NCBI RefSeq assembly: GCF_037042905.1
Contig: NC_087245.1
Span: 7,951,501 to 8,015,500 of the forward strand
Length of the DNA: 64,000 bases
Source: Lytechinus pictus
Taxonomy: Eukaryota > Echinodermata > Echinoidea > Temnopleuroida > Toxopneustidae
Reading direction: 5' to 3'
This document shows, piece by piece, positions 1 to 11,872 of the stretch. How positions within the stretch are numbered: the stretch's first letter is position 1; every line of letters starts with the position of its first letter. The notes beneath the pieces are model-generated. The model was not told the origin of the DNA and did not search any database. It saw only the letters and a program-made list of their open reading frames with translations. Both the position numbers and the translations under genes were made by a program.

Positions 1-226
1 TCATAATTACAATAAGAAATGTTAAAAAAAACCATATATCTATGAAATTTTATAATACACATAAGCAATTTCATACTACATAATAGATACTTTGAAATGA
101 TACCATGCAATCAGAAAATAGCTGACTATATTAGTTCAGACCGTATGTTTTGAGCATAGTATAAAATATTTTTGATGAAATAGCCACAAAGCAGAAATTA
201 TTTAGCCTACCATTATAAGCACATAA

Positions 227-1558
227 TGCTGAGTTCACATAAAAGTATACTATTCGGTATACGATGGACGTTTTCGAAGGTCACGCGAATAGCTTGAATC
301 GAACTATAGATAGGATTACCGAAAAGCTGTTCACATTAGAGGATACTATTCGGAAATGCCGTGTAGCTCAGTATATTTATAGAATAGTGGGAATCGAACT
401 TGTTCGATTTTCGTGCAGCGTATACCATCCAATTCTGATGTTGCAGATGGTGTGCTGTGCTGAAATAAAGCAAATTACAAATAAAATAATTTCTTGTTTC
501 TCATTTTATTGCAATTTCATAGCATTTGCCTTAATATTCAAGTTATCCAGCACTTCGCGATTACAATGTTAAATGCCCTGCATTTTTTTAACTAAAAAAA
601 AACAACAACAACAATATCTCATACACTTTTATGTGGGCTCCTCATTTTTCTTTCTTTTTGACCGTGAAATGTTTGAAGACACAAGATCAAAATGGTTAAC
701 CAACCGCGCGATTTAGTTCAGCAATGTTGTTGTGTATAGTTGAGCCATATCTAATAACTTGATTACTCTTATAAGTTCGAAATAATGAGGAAAAATCAAT
801 AAAAAGATAAATCAATAAACTAATATTATTAAAACAATTTCTTTATTATTCACTTTTGATATGAGTTCACAGAGCTTGGATGGGGGAGTAGAATTAGGCT
901 ACCCCCACCATAAAAAAATACATCAAAGCAAAAATAGGAATAGTTGATAATATCAATTAGGCTGATTCATGCTCGAAATTTTAAAAATATTTGAAAACAG
1001 AACTACAGTATTTCCAATCACCCCCACCCCCCAAAAAAACAACAATAATAATAATGCTTCTGTGTATAAAATCATACTACTCAAATAATCTCAATCAACT
1101 AACCACATTAATAAGTCATTAATAGTTGTATTAAACAGAAGTTCAGTTTTTGCAGATAGAATTTCTCTGCTTGAAGTTTTTCCGAAACAAATTATTTTCG
1201 AATATCAATAAATTATGCAGAAAAATGTGGTAATTCATTTTCTTCTTTTTTTTAACAGGAAATTAACTTTAGGTAGAAAAAAGTGTTTTGTCATACATTT
1301 AAGTCCATTTGCATAACCCCCCCCCAAAAAAAAAATACAGAAACGATTTCACATAAACAATTAATGATAGCATTCTGTTAAATAAATTATTTTCCCTATC
1401 TTCAATGAGAGGAGAAGAGCCAAATCTTGTCCGTCTGAGGTATCCATTTTGACGGCGCCAAAAGTACATAAAAGTATAGGACATGTGTGCTATCTTATGT
1501 GACCCGCCATAGCGTATAGTGAAGAGCGAATACCGTATACTTCTATGTGAATTCAGCC
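227..1558 (-). mobile_element. Defective PIF/Harbinger-type element, copy 1
   Basis: Terminal inverted repeats (TGCTGAGTTCACAT and its counterpart ATGTGAATTCAGCC) are flanked on both sides by the 3-bp duplication TAA (224-226 and 1559-1561), the target preference known for PIF/Harbinger transposons. Near the right end the minus strand starts MDTSDGQDLALLLS at 1447, matching the beginning of the transposase fragment in copy 3. The rest of the transposase is gone. The two sister copies at 5.7-8.1 kb share the ends and interior. Confidence 0.85.
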
Positions 1559-1561
1559 TAA

Positions 1562-1991
1562 GGTTATACGATCCAATTTCAATTAAGTTGTAATAGAATT
1601 TGATATGAACATTCCAGCTTATAAAATCTTAACAATCAATGTTCCGAATAGTCGTATTAAAATTGAAATTCCAGTCTATCTATTCTCCCTTTACCGGCCA
1701 AGCTACCTGGGTATAAGAAATGTAAACTTCTCAATAATTGGGGTCTCCATACCCCTTCCTGCCACCCGAAATTAATGGAATAAAGATTACAAAGGAAAAG
1801 GAATAGAAAGAAAATTAAAATAATTCATAAAGCGTTAAATATATGACCTATAAATTAAAAAATTACTATTTCATTTGTTATTTACAATCATTGTTCCTTC
1901 TATTATAAAATGATCAGCATCATAATTTTCGTAACTATTAATTACTATTACTTATACTGATATTAAACTACTGCAATTACCATTAATATCG
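1562..1991. other. Intergenic, no feature seen
   Basis: AT-rich sequence with stops in all frames. I see no repeat ends, splice-flanked ORF or RNA-like fold. Confidence 0.5.
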
Positions 1992-1993
1992 TA

Positions 1994-2253
1994 CACTGTA
2001 AAAATATATTGGGTAAATTTTCTACCACCATGAGGGCAATTATGTGTCTAACCAATTTGGGGCAGTATTTTACCTAATGCGGGAAGCATATTGTCCAGTA
2101 AGGTTAAACAAGATAAACATAAGCAGCAATTGCTTTAGAATGGGCAAAATTTTCATCACACTGGATAGATAAAAATGCCCAAAAGAAATGACCAATGTTG
2201 GTTGGACACATAATTACCCACATGGGGCACTTTTACCCAATATTTTTAGAGTG
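1994..2253. mobile_element. Small TA-flanked MITE, family 1
   Basis: A 260-bp element with ends CACTGTAAAAATAT and ATATTTTTAGAGTG, flanked by TA on each side, as expected of Tc1/mariner-type MITEs. A second copy in the opposite orientation lies at 20012-20259. The interior shares a GGGCAAAATTTTCATCACAC stretch with it. There is no coding capacity. Confidence 0.8.
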
Positions 2254-3357
2254 TATATTCTGGTATCATCAGTAGCAACTCCATTCCGAATTATCACTAA
2301 TTTTCTCAGTCGTCACCATTATTAGTATAAGTATTATCAATGATATAGACGTCAACAAAAATTGATTAACACTGATGTATAATTTCGTCAAAAGCTAAAC
2401 TAAAGGTATACTGCATAATTACACTTAAATGATTACAATTAATCATGACTGTGTATATACTCAGAACCCATATGCGTATTCCATGTATTCGGATTCAGTG
2501 ACGGCTTTGGCATGGTGAAAATTTAGATTTCAAGAAGAGCGTGACAGTAATACAACTTATATAAGTCATTAATTATTGTATAACCTCTCAGACCCACGGC
2601 CCTAGAGCAACATCTTATATAAGTCATTAATTATTGTATAACCTCTCAAACCCATGGCCCTAGAGCAATTGAATGATAGTCGATTTTTTTTTTTGGGGGG
2701 GGCGGGGGCATGGCAGCAGCTAAGTTAAAGATTGCCAAAATGCACGTGTTGTTGTAGAACAGTAAAGAAAACATATAACAATATAAGGATTATACTAGAC
2801 TCATCGCATTCTAGTCAATTTTCCACCCATTTGAAAATATGTACACCAAAGAATAAATACTATTTTCCGATAGCCTAGGAATACAAACATATATGTTGTG
2901 ATTCGTTGGGTCTTTAACATACATAGGTATAACATTATCTTATCAAATTGCTTTACAATAAATTTTCATGCTGTTTTATACATTACTTTACAGTAATAAA
3001 TTTAAGATGGTATGATTCCCGTATTCATGGTTGTATACCATAATCTTGTGCGTGGAAATAAAGACAACTCTTATATATATAGTTTGATAATTCAAACATC
3101 TCTACGTCTGAGACAGAATGAAAACTGTACAGATATATATAAGTATATAAGTGCAGGCGCTAAAATAAAACCAATACAGTATGAACAATAACAGTTAGAA
3201 CAAAGATAAGCAACAACAGTAACAACAACAACAAATAATAATAATAATGATAATCATGATTATAAAACTAACAGAAACATCAACATTAACAACAAGGAAG
3301 GTAATAATAAACTGTTATAGCCTGTACCTACCCTCAGTACATATATCAGTTCATACG
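2254..3357. other. Intergenic AT-rich stretch
   Basis: It holds a 58-bp tandem duplication (2556-2671) and a poly-T/poly-G run near 2683-2705. No ORF or element ends are visible. (ATA)n and (ACA)n runs occur near 3205-3250. Confidence 0.5.
2556..2671. repeat. 58-bp tandem duplication
   Basis: Two adjacent copies beginning CTTATATAAGTCATTAATTA and ending CCTAGAGCAA, differing at a few bases. Confidence 0.85.
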
Positions 3358-3359
3358 TA

Positions 3360-4218
3360 GGGAAAGGCGGGGTAAGTTGAGCATAGGGGCAAGTTGAGCC
3401 ACCACCCCCAGGCCAATAATGAATGAGTCAGACATTGTGGTGGTGTCATGCATGGATGACCCATTACATAACCCTTAATCCCACCACATTGTTTTCAACT
3501 TTGAAACAAAAATTAATTTTTTAGAGGGAAAAATATGAATTTCATCCAAAAAAGTAAAAAAGGGTGTGAAATAGATCAGTGCTTTTTACCCGCACACGTC
3601 TTTAAATATAATAAAGAAATAAGAACAATATTGATAGTCCAGGTATGGATTCTCATTCTTGTCATAGTCTTTTACATGATGGATGCATAAGAAATGTGTG
3701 GATGTGAAAATACCGCATTAAGTTCGGACTGGGGTAATTTGTGCCAGCCAACATGGGGCAAGTTGAGCCATGGTAATTCTTATGGTAATGTATAAAAAAC
3801 AAAAAACAAACCTTAAAAAGCCATTGATATGCAGGCAGAAAGGAGAAATTCACATGACAGTTCTTTTACTTTTAGAGGATGTTAGTATTTATAGAGAATT
3901 AGCAAGTGAAAAGACTTTAAATAAAAATTGACATGCTGGTTCTTTCTGCATACATTTTGTACATAGTTTTTGTGGCTCAACTTACCCCAGAAGGTGGCAC
4001 AACTTACCCCATAGATGGGGGCAAGTTGAGCCATTTGACATCGTTTTTTTCAAAGGTCACTGTGACTTTCAGTGTGGGGGTAGAAAGTTATATATACGTG
4101 AAAAATATTTCCCAAGAATCAAATTTAAAGGCAAGGTACTTAATACTACAATATTATTAGTCATATCAATTCTAGCATGCAAAATGCAAAAAGTGTCACA
4201 ATTTACCCCGCCTTCCCC
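3360..4218. mobile_element. TIR element with internal AAGTTGAGCC repeats
   Basis: Ends GGGAAAGGCGGGGTAA (left) and TTACCCCGCCTTCCCC (right) are inverted repeats, each flanked by TA. The motif GGGGCAAGTTGAGCCA or its complement recurs inside at about 3387, 3755, 3972 and 4018, with shorter TAAGTTGAGC and AACTTACCCC versions near the ends. No transposase is visible. The superfamily is uncertain; the TA flanks suggest Tc1/mariner-like mobilisation. Confidence 0.75.
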
Positions 4219-4220
4219 TA

Positions 4221-5200
4221 TATGTAATTTACTTAAATGATGCAGAAGAAGATAATTAAAAAAAAAAATTTCTAGCAGCTATTGGAAGGGTTTGAAACCA
4301 TTATATCGATCATACATAGAATGACTTGCTCCCTTTCGTCAATACTTGATTTTCAAATGTCCTCCTCGTATCTATTCAGCCTTTATCCATTGCAATTTAA
4401 TAACAGCGAACTATTGTTATATTCAATTTAAAATGTACATGGTGCTATTCATACCTAATGTTTTTTTTATCATATCTTATTCCTTATCTTTAATTTGACT
4501 TCACATAATATGAGTAGTAAATGTGCTTTAATTTGATTATCATGGTGATTTTATTTTGTTTCTTTTTCTGGAGGACGAAAATGAAGGGCAACTATTTTGT
4601 ACAACGAGTACCCTGTTCAACATTTTCAATGAATATATACGATAAATAAAAATTACCTCATACATGTATTATTTTATTCATTATTTAATTGAATTTGTTT
4701 TACATCATGGTCCTGATACAACAGGTTTTTTTTTTAATAATATAAAAATGATATCATCAGTTATATATAAATAAACAACATTGCAATAACTATTTTATGT
4801 AACAAAATTACAATTGGAAATCCATGATAGAAAATGCAAGGAAACAATATATTACCATCACTACAATTTTATTTTTACATTACAAAGATTGATTTCAAAT
4901 TCATGTGAAGTATACAAATCAATAATATAATACAAAACAAAACAAACAACATATTAGCATCATTGCTCTGATTATAACTTGCTGAACAAAATATATCGTT
5001 ATCACTATTTCAGTATTTAATCTCAACAGGATTCGAAGACACAGTATACCTTATTTGTATGTCTTAATGACTAATTTTCCTTTTTTGTTTTATTTGTTGC
5101 CAACTAAGCAACGATTGCATGTGATGACAGCCGGCTTGACAATACAATTTTTTTACTCCAATGCGTCGAGCACCTGATAGGAGGCAGAATGTCTCATTTT
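4221..5200. other. AT-rich intergenic, no feature seen
   Basis: Very AT-rich. No ORF with splice sites, no repeat ends and no RNA-like signal. Confidence 0.5.
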
Positions 5201-5221
5201 TTGACAGTCTTGGGTATGACT

Positions 5222-5295
5222 CGACAGGGGATCGAACCCACCTCCTGTTCATTTTGGTGGGCAATGTAACACTGAACCAGTCATATCAGGTTCAT
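5222..5295 (-). repeat. tRNA-derived SINE fragment
   Basis: The minus strand reads ACTGGTTCAGTGTTACA (A-box like) and then GGTGGGTTCGATCCCC (B box), with the spacing of a tRNA. The acceptor arms do not match, so this is a SINE head. It ends next to the (TC)n(TA)n tract at 5303. Confidence 0.5.
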
Positions 5296-5302
5296 GAAAC
5301 CC

Positions 5303-5352
<50 letters not shown>
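5303..5352. repeat. (TC)n then (TA)n microsatellite
   Basis: About 37 bp of CT/TC dinucleotides followed by a short TATATA run. Confidence 0.9.
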
Positions 5353-5722
5353 GGGTTAATAGAAAGATGTCATACAACTCGTTGACACGGTTGACAATAA
5401 AATTTATATGCTTTAAATTTCTTGTTTACCATTTCAGTTCAAGATTGGTGGAGCCCAGGTGGACTAGAGATGTCCGACATAATATGTATCTCGAAGCGGT
5501 ATTCCATTCTTAGTCGGTCGACTTCCATTCTGCATTGGCTCGTGGTTCTGCAGTAACAAAGGGAATATTAAGGCATTCGAATGAAATATTGATCATTCAA
5601 TGAAATACATTTAAGTTAGGCGACTTCATGAAAATGGAATAGAGAATAAAACAGTAATGACATGTTGAATTTGTGGCAAATTTCTTAGAGCAATTGCATA
5701 TGAGGGAGCACTTGATCCCTTA

Positions 5723-6961
5723 GGCTGGGTTCACATAGAAGTATACTATTCGGGTATACGGTGCACGTTTTCGAGGGCACGCGAATAGCTTGAATCGAAC
5801 AATAGGATTTCCTAATACCGGGTCACATGAGAGGGCACTATACGAAAATGCCGTATAGCTGCGTATAGCTGCGTATAGTATAGTATAGTGGGAATCGTAC
5901 TTGTTCGATTTTCGTGCAGCGTATACAGACGTGGCAGGTGGTGTTCTGAATTTCCCTATAATATATACTGTGTGCGTTGGTTAAATGAGGTAAGTTCAAA
6001 TGAAATGATTTTTTGGTACTCATTTTATTGGAATTTCTTAGCACATGCCGTCATTTTTAAGTTATCCAGCACTTCAGAGTTTATCTCATGCACATGCTGT
6101 ATGATTTATGTGGGCTCTGCATTTTTCGTTCTGTCTTTTTTTACCTTGAAATGACTGAAGATACAAGGTCAAAAAGGTCCGCAGCGAAGGCTACTTGAGC
6201 TATGTTGTTGTGTATCGCTGAGTCATGTTTAATTAATTACTTAATTATTCTTATAATAAGTCGATAATAATGTGGAAATAGATTTAAATCAAGAAAATAT
6301 TGTTTATAAAATGATGCATTTATTATTTCACTTTTGCTATGATTTCACAGAGCTGGGATGGGGGAGAAGAATCAAGCTCCCCCCTAAAAATGACGTCATC
6401 AAAGCAAAAATAGGAATGATTGATAAAATCAATTAGGCTGATACAGGTTTGAAATCTTAAAATATAAATTTGGAAACATAATTACAGTATTTCCAATAAC
6501 ATTCCTCAACCCCCCCCCCCCCTCCCCCAAAAATAAAATTTTAGTTTTTAGTGTGTAAAATCATATGGCTCAAATAAGCCCATCTCGACGGACTGGCTGA
6601 ACTAACCCCATTAAAAAAAATCATTAAAATTTGTATTAAATAGAAGTTTAATAATTTGCAGAGGTGACTTCTCTGCTTGAAGTTAGTCCAAAACAAGCTT
6701 ATTTTCGAATCTTAGTAAGTTATGTAGAAAAAATATGATTTCTTTTTTTTTTTTTTCAGAAATTAACTTCATATGTACCTCCTCAGCCTCGGCCAGTAGG
6801 AGAAGAGCCAAATCTTCTTCGTCTGAAGTATCCATTTTGAATATTAAAGTAGGACACGCGTGCTACCTTTATGTGACCCGCCATGCCTGTATAGCATATA
6901 GCGAATAATGAATAGCGAATAGAGAATACCGTATACCGTATACTTCTATGTGAACCCAGCC
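5723..6961 (-). mobile_element. Defective PIF/Harbinger-type element, copy 2
   Basis: Ends GGCTGGGTTCACATAG and CTATGTGAACCCAGCC, flanked by TTA at 5720-5722 and 6962-6964. The transposase start lies on the minus strand at 6835 (MDTSDEEDLALLLLAE) and is cut short by deletion after about 20 codons. The element is followed directly by copy 3 in opposite orientation, so the two form a long palindrome. Confidence 0.9.
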
Positions 6962-6964
6962 TTA

Positions 6965-8058
6965 GGCTGGGTTCAAGGCTGGGTTCACATAGAAGTATAC
7001 GGTATACGGTATTCTCTATTCGCTATTCGCTATACGCTATACGGGCATGGCGGGTCACATAAAGGTAGCACGCGTGTCCTACTTTAATATTCAAAATGGA
7101 TACTAGTACTTCAGACGAAGAAGATTTGGCTCTTCTCCTACTGGCCGAGGAGGTACATATAAAGAAAAGAAGAACGGTATGGGTACGACAACACTTCCAA
7201 ATGCGACCTGTGTTGGGGGAGTTCCACACAACATTTCAAAACCTGATAGATCACCCTGATGAGAAGGTGTTTTTTAACTTTGGAAATATTGTAGTTATGT
7301 TTCCAAATTTATATTTTAAGATTTCAAACCTGTATCAGCCTAATTGATTTTATCAATCATTCCTATTTTTGCTTTGATGACGTCATTTTTAGGGGGGGGG
7401 GGAGCTTGATTCTACTCCCCCATCCCAGCTCTGTGAAATCATAGCAAAAGTGAAATAATAAATACATCATTTTATAAACAATATTTTCTTGAATGAAATC
7501 TATTTCCAAATTATTATCGACTTATTTTAAGAATAATTAAGTAATTAATTAAACATGACTCAGCGATACACAACAACATAGCTCAAGTAGCCTTCGCTGC
7601 GGACCTTTTTGACCTTGTATCTTCAGTCATTTCAAGGTAAAAAAAGACAGAACGAAAAATGCAGAGCCCACATAAATCATACAGCATGTGCTTGAGATAA
7701 ACTCTGAAGTGCTTGATAACTTGAATATGACGGCATGTTCTAAGAAATTCCAATAAAATGAGTACCAAGAAATCATTTCATTTGAACTTACCTCATTTAA
7801 CCAACGCACACAGTAAATATTATAGGGAAATTCAGAACACCACCTGCCACGTCTGTATACGCTGCACGAAAATCGAACAAGTACGATTCCCACTATACTA
7901 TACTACACGCAGCTATACGCAGCTATACGGCATTTTCGTATAGTGCCCTCTCATGTGACCCGGTATTAGGAAATCCTATTGTTCGATTCAAGCTATTCGC
8001 GTGCCCTCGAAAACGTGCACCGTATACCCGAATAGTATACGTCTATGTGAACCCAGCC
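6965..8058 (+). mobile_element. Defective PIF/Harbinger-type element, copy 3
   Basis: Inverted relative to copy 2 and sharing the central TTA. The right flank is TTA at 8059-8061. The left end shows an extra partial TIR: GGCTGGGTTCA (6965-6975) precedes the full GGCTGGGTTCACATAG at 6977. It carries the longest transposase remnant of the three copies. Confidence 0.9.
7096..7284 (+). pseudogene. PIF/Harbinger transposase N-terminal fragment
   Basis: The open stretch begins MDTSTSDEEDLALLLLAEE, then has an arginine/lysine-rich KKRRTVWVRQHF and RPVLGEFHTTFQNL, ending near EKVFFNF. A short acidic start, a WVR-x-F motif and an FFxF ending are typical of HARBI1-like transposase N-termini. The DDE catalytic region is absent: the sequence runs straight into element non-coding DNA, where the frame continues to a stop at 7347. 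It is an internal deletion derivative that could only move with help from an intact relative. Confidence 0.75.
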
Positions 8059-8456
8059 TTATAGGCATGTTGCTGCTGCTGCCGGTGCTGCTGACGACGA
8101 CCACGATAATAACATAGCAAAGATCACAAGTATACGAGGTGTTTCAATTTCTTTCTTACAACTTGGTCAATGTTGGATTCCTCCCTGTACACTTTTTGAA
8201 TTGTTTTTTTTTTGTCATAACTGTCATGATGTTTCCTATTGTTGGTTACGTGCTTTGCATTCCAAGTATGCAAATCAGTGGGAGAGGCGGGAATGTTAAA
8301 CTGTGTGCAGTCATGTAAGAGTCGTTTGAATCATTGACCGTTTTCAGCACGCAGCGGACAAGTCACGCTTCTAAATCCTCCTCGTTGGACCTATGTTTTA
8401 TTGTAACCTTTTCTAGCTTGTATAGCTGTAATTGTACAATAGGTAAGAGCCATATT

Positions 8457-9254
8457 ATGGCGGAATCCTCCGACAAATTTGTTTTGGGATCATTACCATC
8501 CTCTGTCAGAAAGCCTGATAATAACTTATCGCCTAATGTGGACTCAGTCCCAGGAACTAACAATTCGGTAAATCCTAACCCACAAGCATGACAAGGGCAA
8601 CAGTTTCAAATCATCAGCGCCGATAATATATCGGCCATTATAAAAGAGGCTGTGGGTGGATTTAAGGATTACGTTGATCAAGCCATAGCTTTAAAAAAGA
8701 AGCTACCTCTAAAGTGATTGAATCAGTAAAAGTGAATGTCAAATTCAAAGGTAATAAGCTTCAATTTGAATTTAACAATTCCCAACTTGAGCGTGTCCAA
8801 ACCGCGACGAAGGCATTCAAGAAGGGAGATACTGCTTCCGCGATTTTAGAGCTTCAGAAAGTAGAAGATGATATCCTCAAGCGCAACAAGCTCAATAGGA
8901 TTGCAGACAAGTCTGAAGATGGTTGGAAGGTGGTTGATGAGTACTTATCAGAGGAACTCGCAAGTGATTCCGATGACGACAAGAAAATCAGAGCTGCTGA
9001 AAACAGAGCAGCTTCAATCGAAGGCTAAGATTAACAGGTCCAAGGCTACACCCTACAAATCCCAACGTCGGCCTCAGGAAACTTTCCCTAATCCTGATGC
9101 TACTTTTCGTAGCTATATGCAACAAGGTCGACCTCAATTTAACCAGGTTCATACATCAAGACCATTCGACTTATGTTTCGGTTGCGGCAAGTCGGGACAT
9201 TGGAGGAGGAATTGCCCGAATAGCAAACCCACCAAAGAAGGCACAGGCCTCTAA
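8457..9254 (+). pseudogene. DIRS gag-like ORF, broken
   Basis: The ATG at 8457 opens MAESSDKFVLGSLPSSV. The frame meets a TGA at 8589, a frameshift in an A-run near 8695, and another near 9010. The middle section (VKVNVKFKGNKLQFEFNNSQ and KKGDTASAILELQKVEDDIL) is typical of DIRS gag proteins by my recollection of the family. The C-terminal part has a CX2CX4HX4C zinc knuckle, CFGCGKSGHWRRNC, at about 9175-9216. It would bind element RNA. The ORF ends at TAA 9252-9254. Confidence 0.75.
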
Positions 9255-9622
9255 AGATACCGGATTCGGTAAGCATAATTTTGACAATTATAGACATGTT
9301 TGAAGCATTCCTCTGGATATAATGCTATAGCATTAGTGTGAGTACGTGGTACCAATGGGGTGAAGTTAATTGTTTGAATGTCGTGGGTCGAGTCGGAATC
9401 TGACAGATAATCATATGGTAAAACATATCTTTCACTTTAAAATGATTTATTGAATAGACCTTAAGATGTCAAATTCTACTGAGAAATACTGTCACGTTGT
9501 ACGGGTCTTATAGAAATCCTAAAAATTGTCACTCTTATAAGAATCAAACACATGCATGCAATTAACACAATATCTTTGCTTTCATTGGATATCAGTATGT
9601 TTGCTTGGATTCTTGTTTTTCA
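9255..9622 (+). other. Possible intron or spacer within the DIRS element
   Basis: Just after the gag stop, GTAAGCATAA at 9269 looks like a donor, and a pyrimidine-rich tract ending TTGTTTTTCAG at 9623 like an acceptor before the RT ORF. No coding sequence is visible between them. It may be an element intron or an insertion that was later smoothed. Confidence 0.4.
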
Positions 9623-11615
9623 GCATTACCTGAATTAAGCGAAAGAGTCGAAAGAGATCTGGAATCGGAGAGGGGAGAGATGAATCGGTACGAAATAGAA
9701 GATTACAGAATCAACTATTTTGAATACGAACAAGGTAGAGCTGAACCCATTGTTAGAGAAAGAATGAAAGCCAACGTTGACTTCTGGAAATTAATAGGAG
9801 CCACTGAAGAAGTAGTGAAAATGATTCAATTTGGTTATAAGATACCCTTTCTTGAGACACCCCCTCCAAAAGTGTTTCAAAATAACAAATCAGCCCTTGA
9901 GCATACAGACTTCGTTTCTGAAGCTGTTCTTGAACTATTGAATAAAGATTTGATTTCCGAAGTGAGTTCCGTACCAGAATACGTCAATCCTTTTACAGTT
10001 TCTGTTCAAAATTCTGGCAAGAAGCGCCTTATCTTAGATTTAAGATATATTACTCAATACGTTTGGAAACAAAAGGTATGCTTTGAAGATTGGAATATAG
10101 CACTGGAATACTTTCAAAAGGGTGACTACATGGTTTCCTTTGACCTTAAGTCGGGTTATCATCACATATTGATATATTTGAATAACATTGTAAGTATTTA
10201 TGCTTCAGCTGGAACTTCAACGGAATTATTAGATATTTCTCTTTTAAGGTACTTCCTTTTGGATTGTCCTCTGCTCCATATCAATCAGACCTCTTGTCAA
10301 GCACTGGAGGAATAAACATGTATTTGTAGTTGTATTTCTAGATGATGGATGGATTAGAGCATCCTCTTTTCAAGAATGTGAAAAAATTGCCACAGCAGTC
10401 AGAAATGACTTGTTGAATGCGGGTTTAGTGCCTAACGTAGAGAAGTCAGTATGGATACCTACTCAGAAAATTGATTGGCTTGGTTTAACGTGGGATTCCA
10501 AAAGTGGCACTTCACATGCATCAGACCGTAGAATTGTTAATATTTTGGATTTCATACACGATATGATCACAGAATTACCACAAACTACCGCTAGAAAATT
10601 AGCGGCTTTTATAGGTAAAATCATTTCCTTGCTACCTGTAACTGGGCAGATCGTACAGTTGACAATTGCTGTTGCCTCATGCAAACACTGGGACAAAGAA
10701 ATTAATCTATCCACACGAAATGATATCATAAAAGAACTGTTCTTCTGGAGAGATAATGTGAAGTATTTAAATGTACAAAATATCTTGCATTATTCTATAC
10801 CACAGATACTTGTCTTCTCAGACGCCAGCCACATCGGGTGTGGAGCTTGGTCAGCAGAGTGTGGCGGACTCAAATTCCAACACATCTGGTCAGAAGAAGA
10901 GCAAGGTAAAAGTTCCACTTGGAGAGAACTTAAAGGTGTTGCACTGGCAGTACATGCATTTGGAAAGAGTATAAGAAACCAAACAGTAAAGATATTCACC
11001 GATAATACTGGAGTAGAGAAGATCATAAAGAAGGGCAGTATGAAAAATGATCTCCATCAGCTGAGTATTGAGTTAGCAGATTACTGTAGTCAAATGAATA
11101 TAGTAATGGAGGTACTGTGGATACCGAGAAATCAAAATCAAGAGGCAGATGCCTTGAGCAGAGAAATAGATTTTGATGATTGGGGTGTTTCAGAAACCTT
11201 TTTCTCTTTTATGGATAAACTTTGGGGACCACACACAGTTGATAGATTTGCAGACGACCACAACGCTAAGATTCCGAATTTCAATTCCAAATTTGCATCC
11301 CCTAAGACTAATCAAGTAGATGCATTTTCAGTGTCCTGGGAACATCACAATAATTGGTTAGTTCCCCCAATCAAATTGGTACCAAAAGCTATCAGACACA
11401 CTAAAGCAAGCAGAACAGTAGCTACTCTTGTGGTTCCTAGTTGGCCTTCTGCACCCTTTTGGCCTTTACTTTTCTCCAGAAATAGCATTTTTTCAAGCAT
11501 TATCCGTCAGATTATCAAGTTTTCTGATCCAACTCACATTTTCGTTCAGGGCCGAAATAGAAATACAGTTTTCGGATCCGATAAATTCAAAAGTGGGGTT
11601 ATTGTCTACGTTTAG
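9605..11615 (+). pseudogene. DIRS reverse transcriptase-RNase H, broken
   Basis: The RT begins near ALPELSERVERDLE; motif A is FDLKSGYHHI (about 10139-10168). A frameshift near 10190 moves the frame, in which RYFSFKVLPFGLSSAPY follows; another shift near 10280 leads to HWRNKHVFVVVFLDDG, the active-site xDD box at about 10337. From 10410 the frame is open for 401 codons. RNase H shows VFSDASHIGCGAW, FTDNTG and NQEADALSRE. The C-terminal part (VDRFADDHNAKIPNFNS, WLVPPI) matches the extra domain found in DIRS polyproteins. Confidence 0.85.
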
Positions 11616-11872
11616 ACGGTAGATAGATTGACAGTAGAGCGACAGTATCTCACTGGAGATAATTACGAATTACACTGTCTCACTGGAGAATGTGTAAATT
11701 AAACACTGGTTTTCCCTAATTGTGAAGTGTTGTCTGTTTGCATCTGCACTGGCAGTAGCAAAATGAATATATATATTTTACTAGTGATTGCACTGACAGT
11801 TTTTCATGGAGAATTCATCTTCACAGAGGAGGATGTATCCTCTTTGCTTTCATTTTGTATTCTATACAGGAC

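Noticed and set aside
5838..6154. ORFs around 5.9 kb and 7.7 kb with near-identical 88-residue products
   Set aside because: They come from matching positions in the two inverted Harbinger copies, have no known motif, and lie in non-coding element interior.
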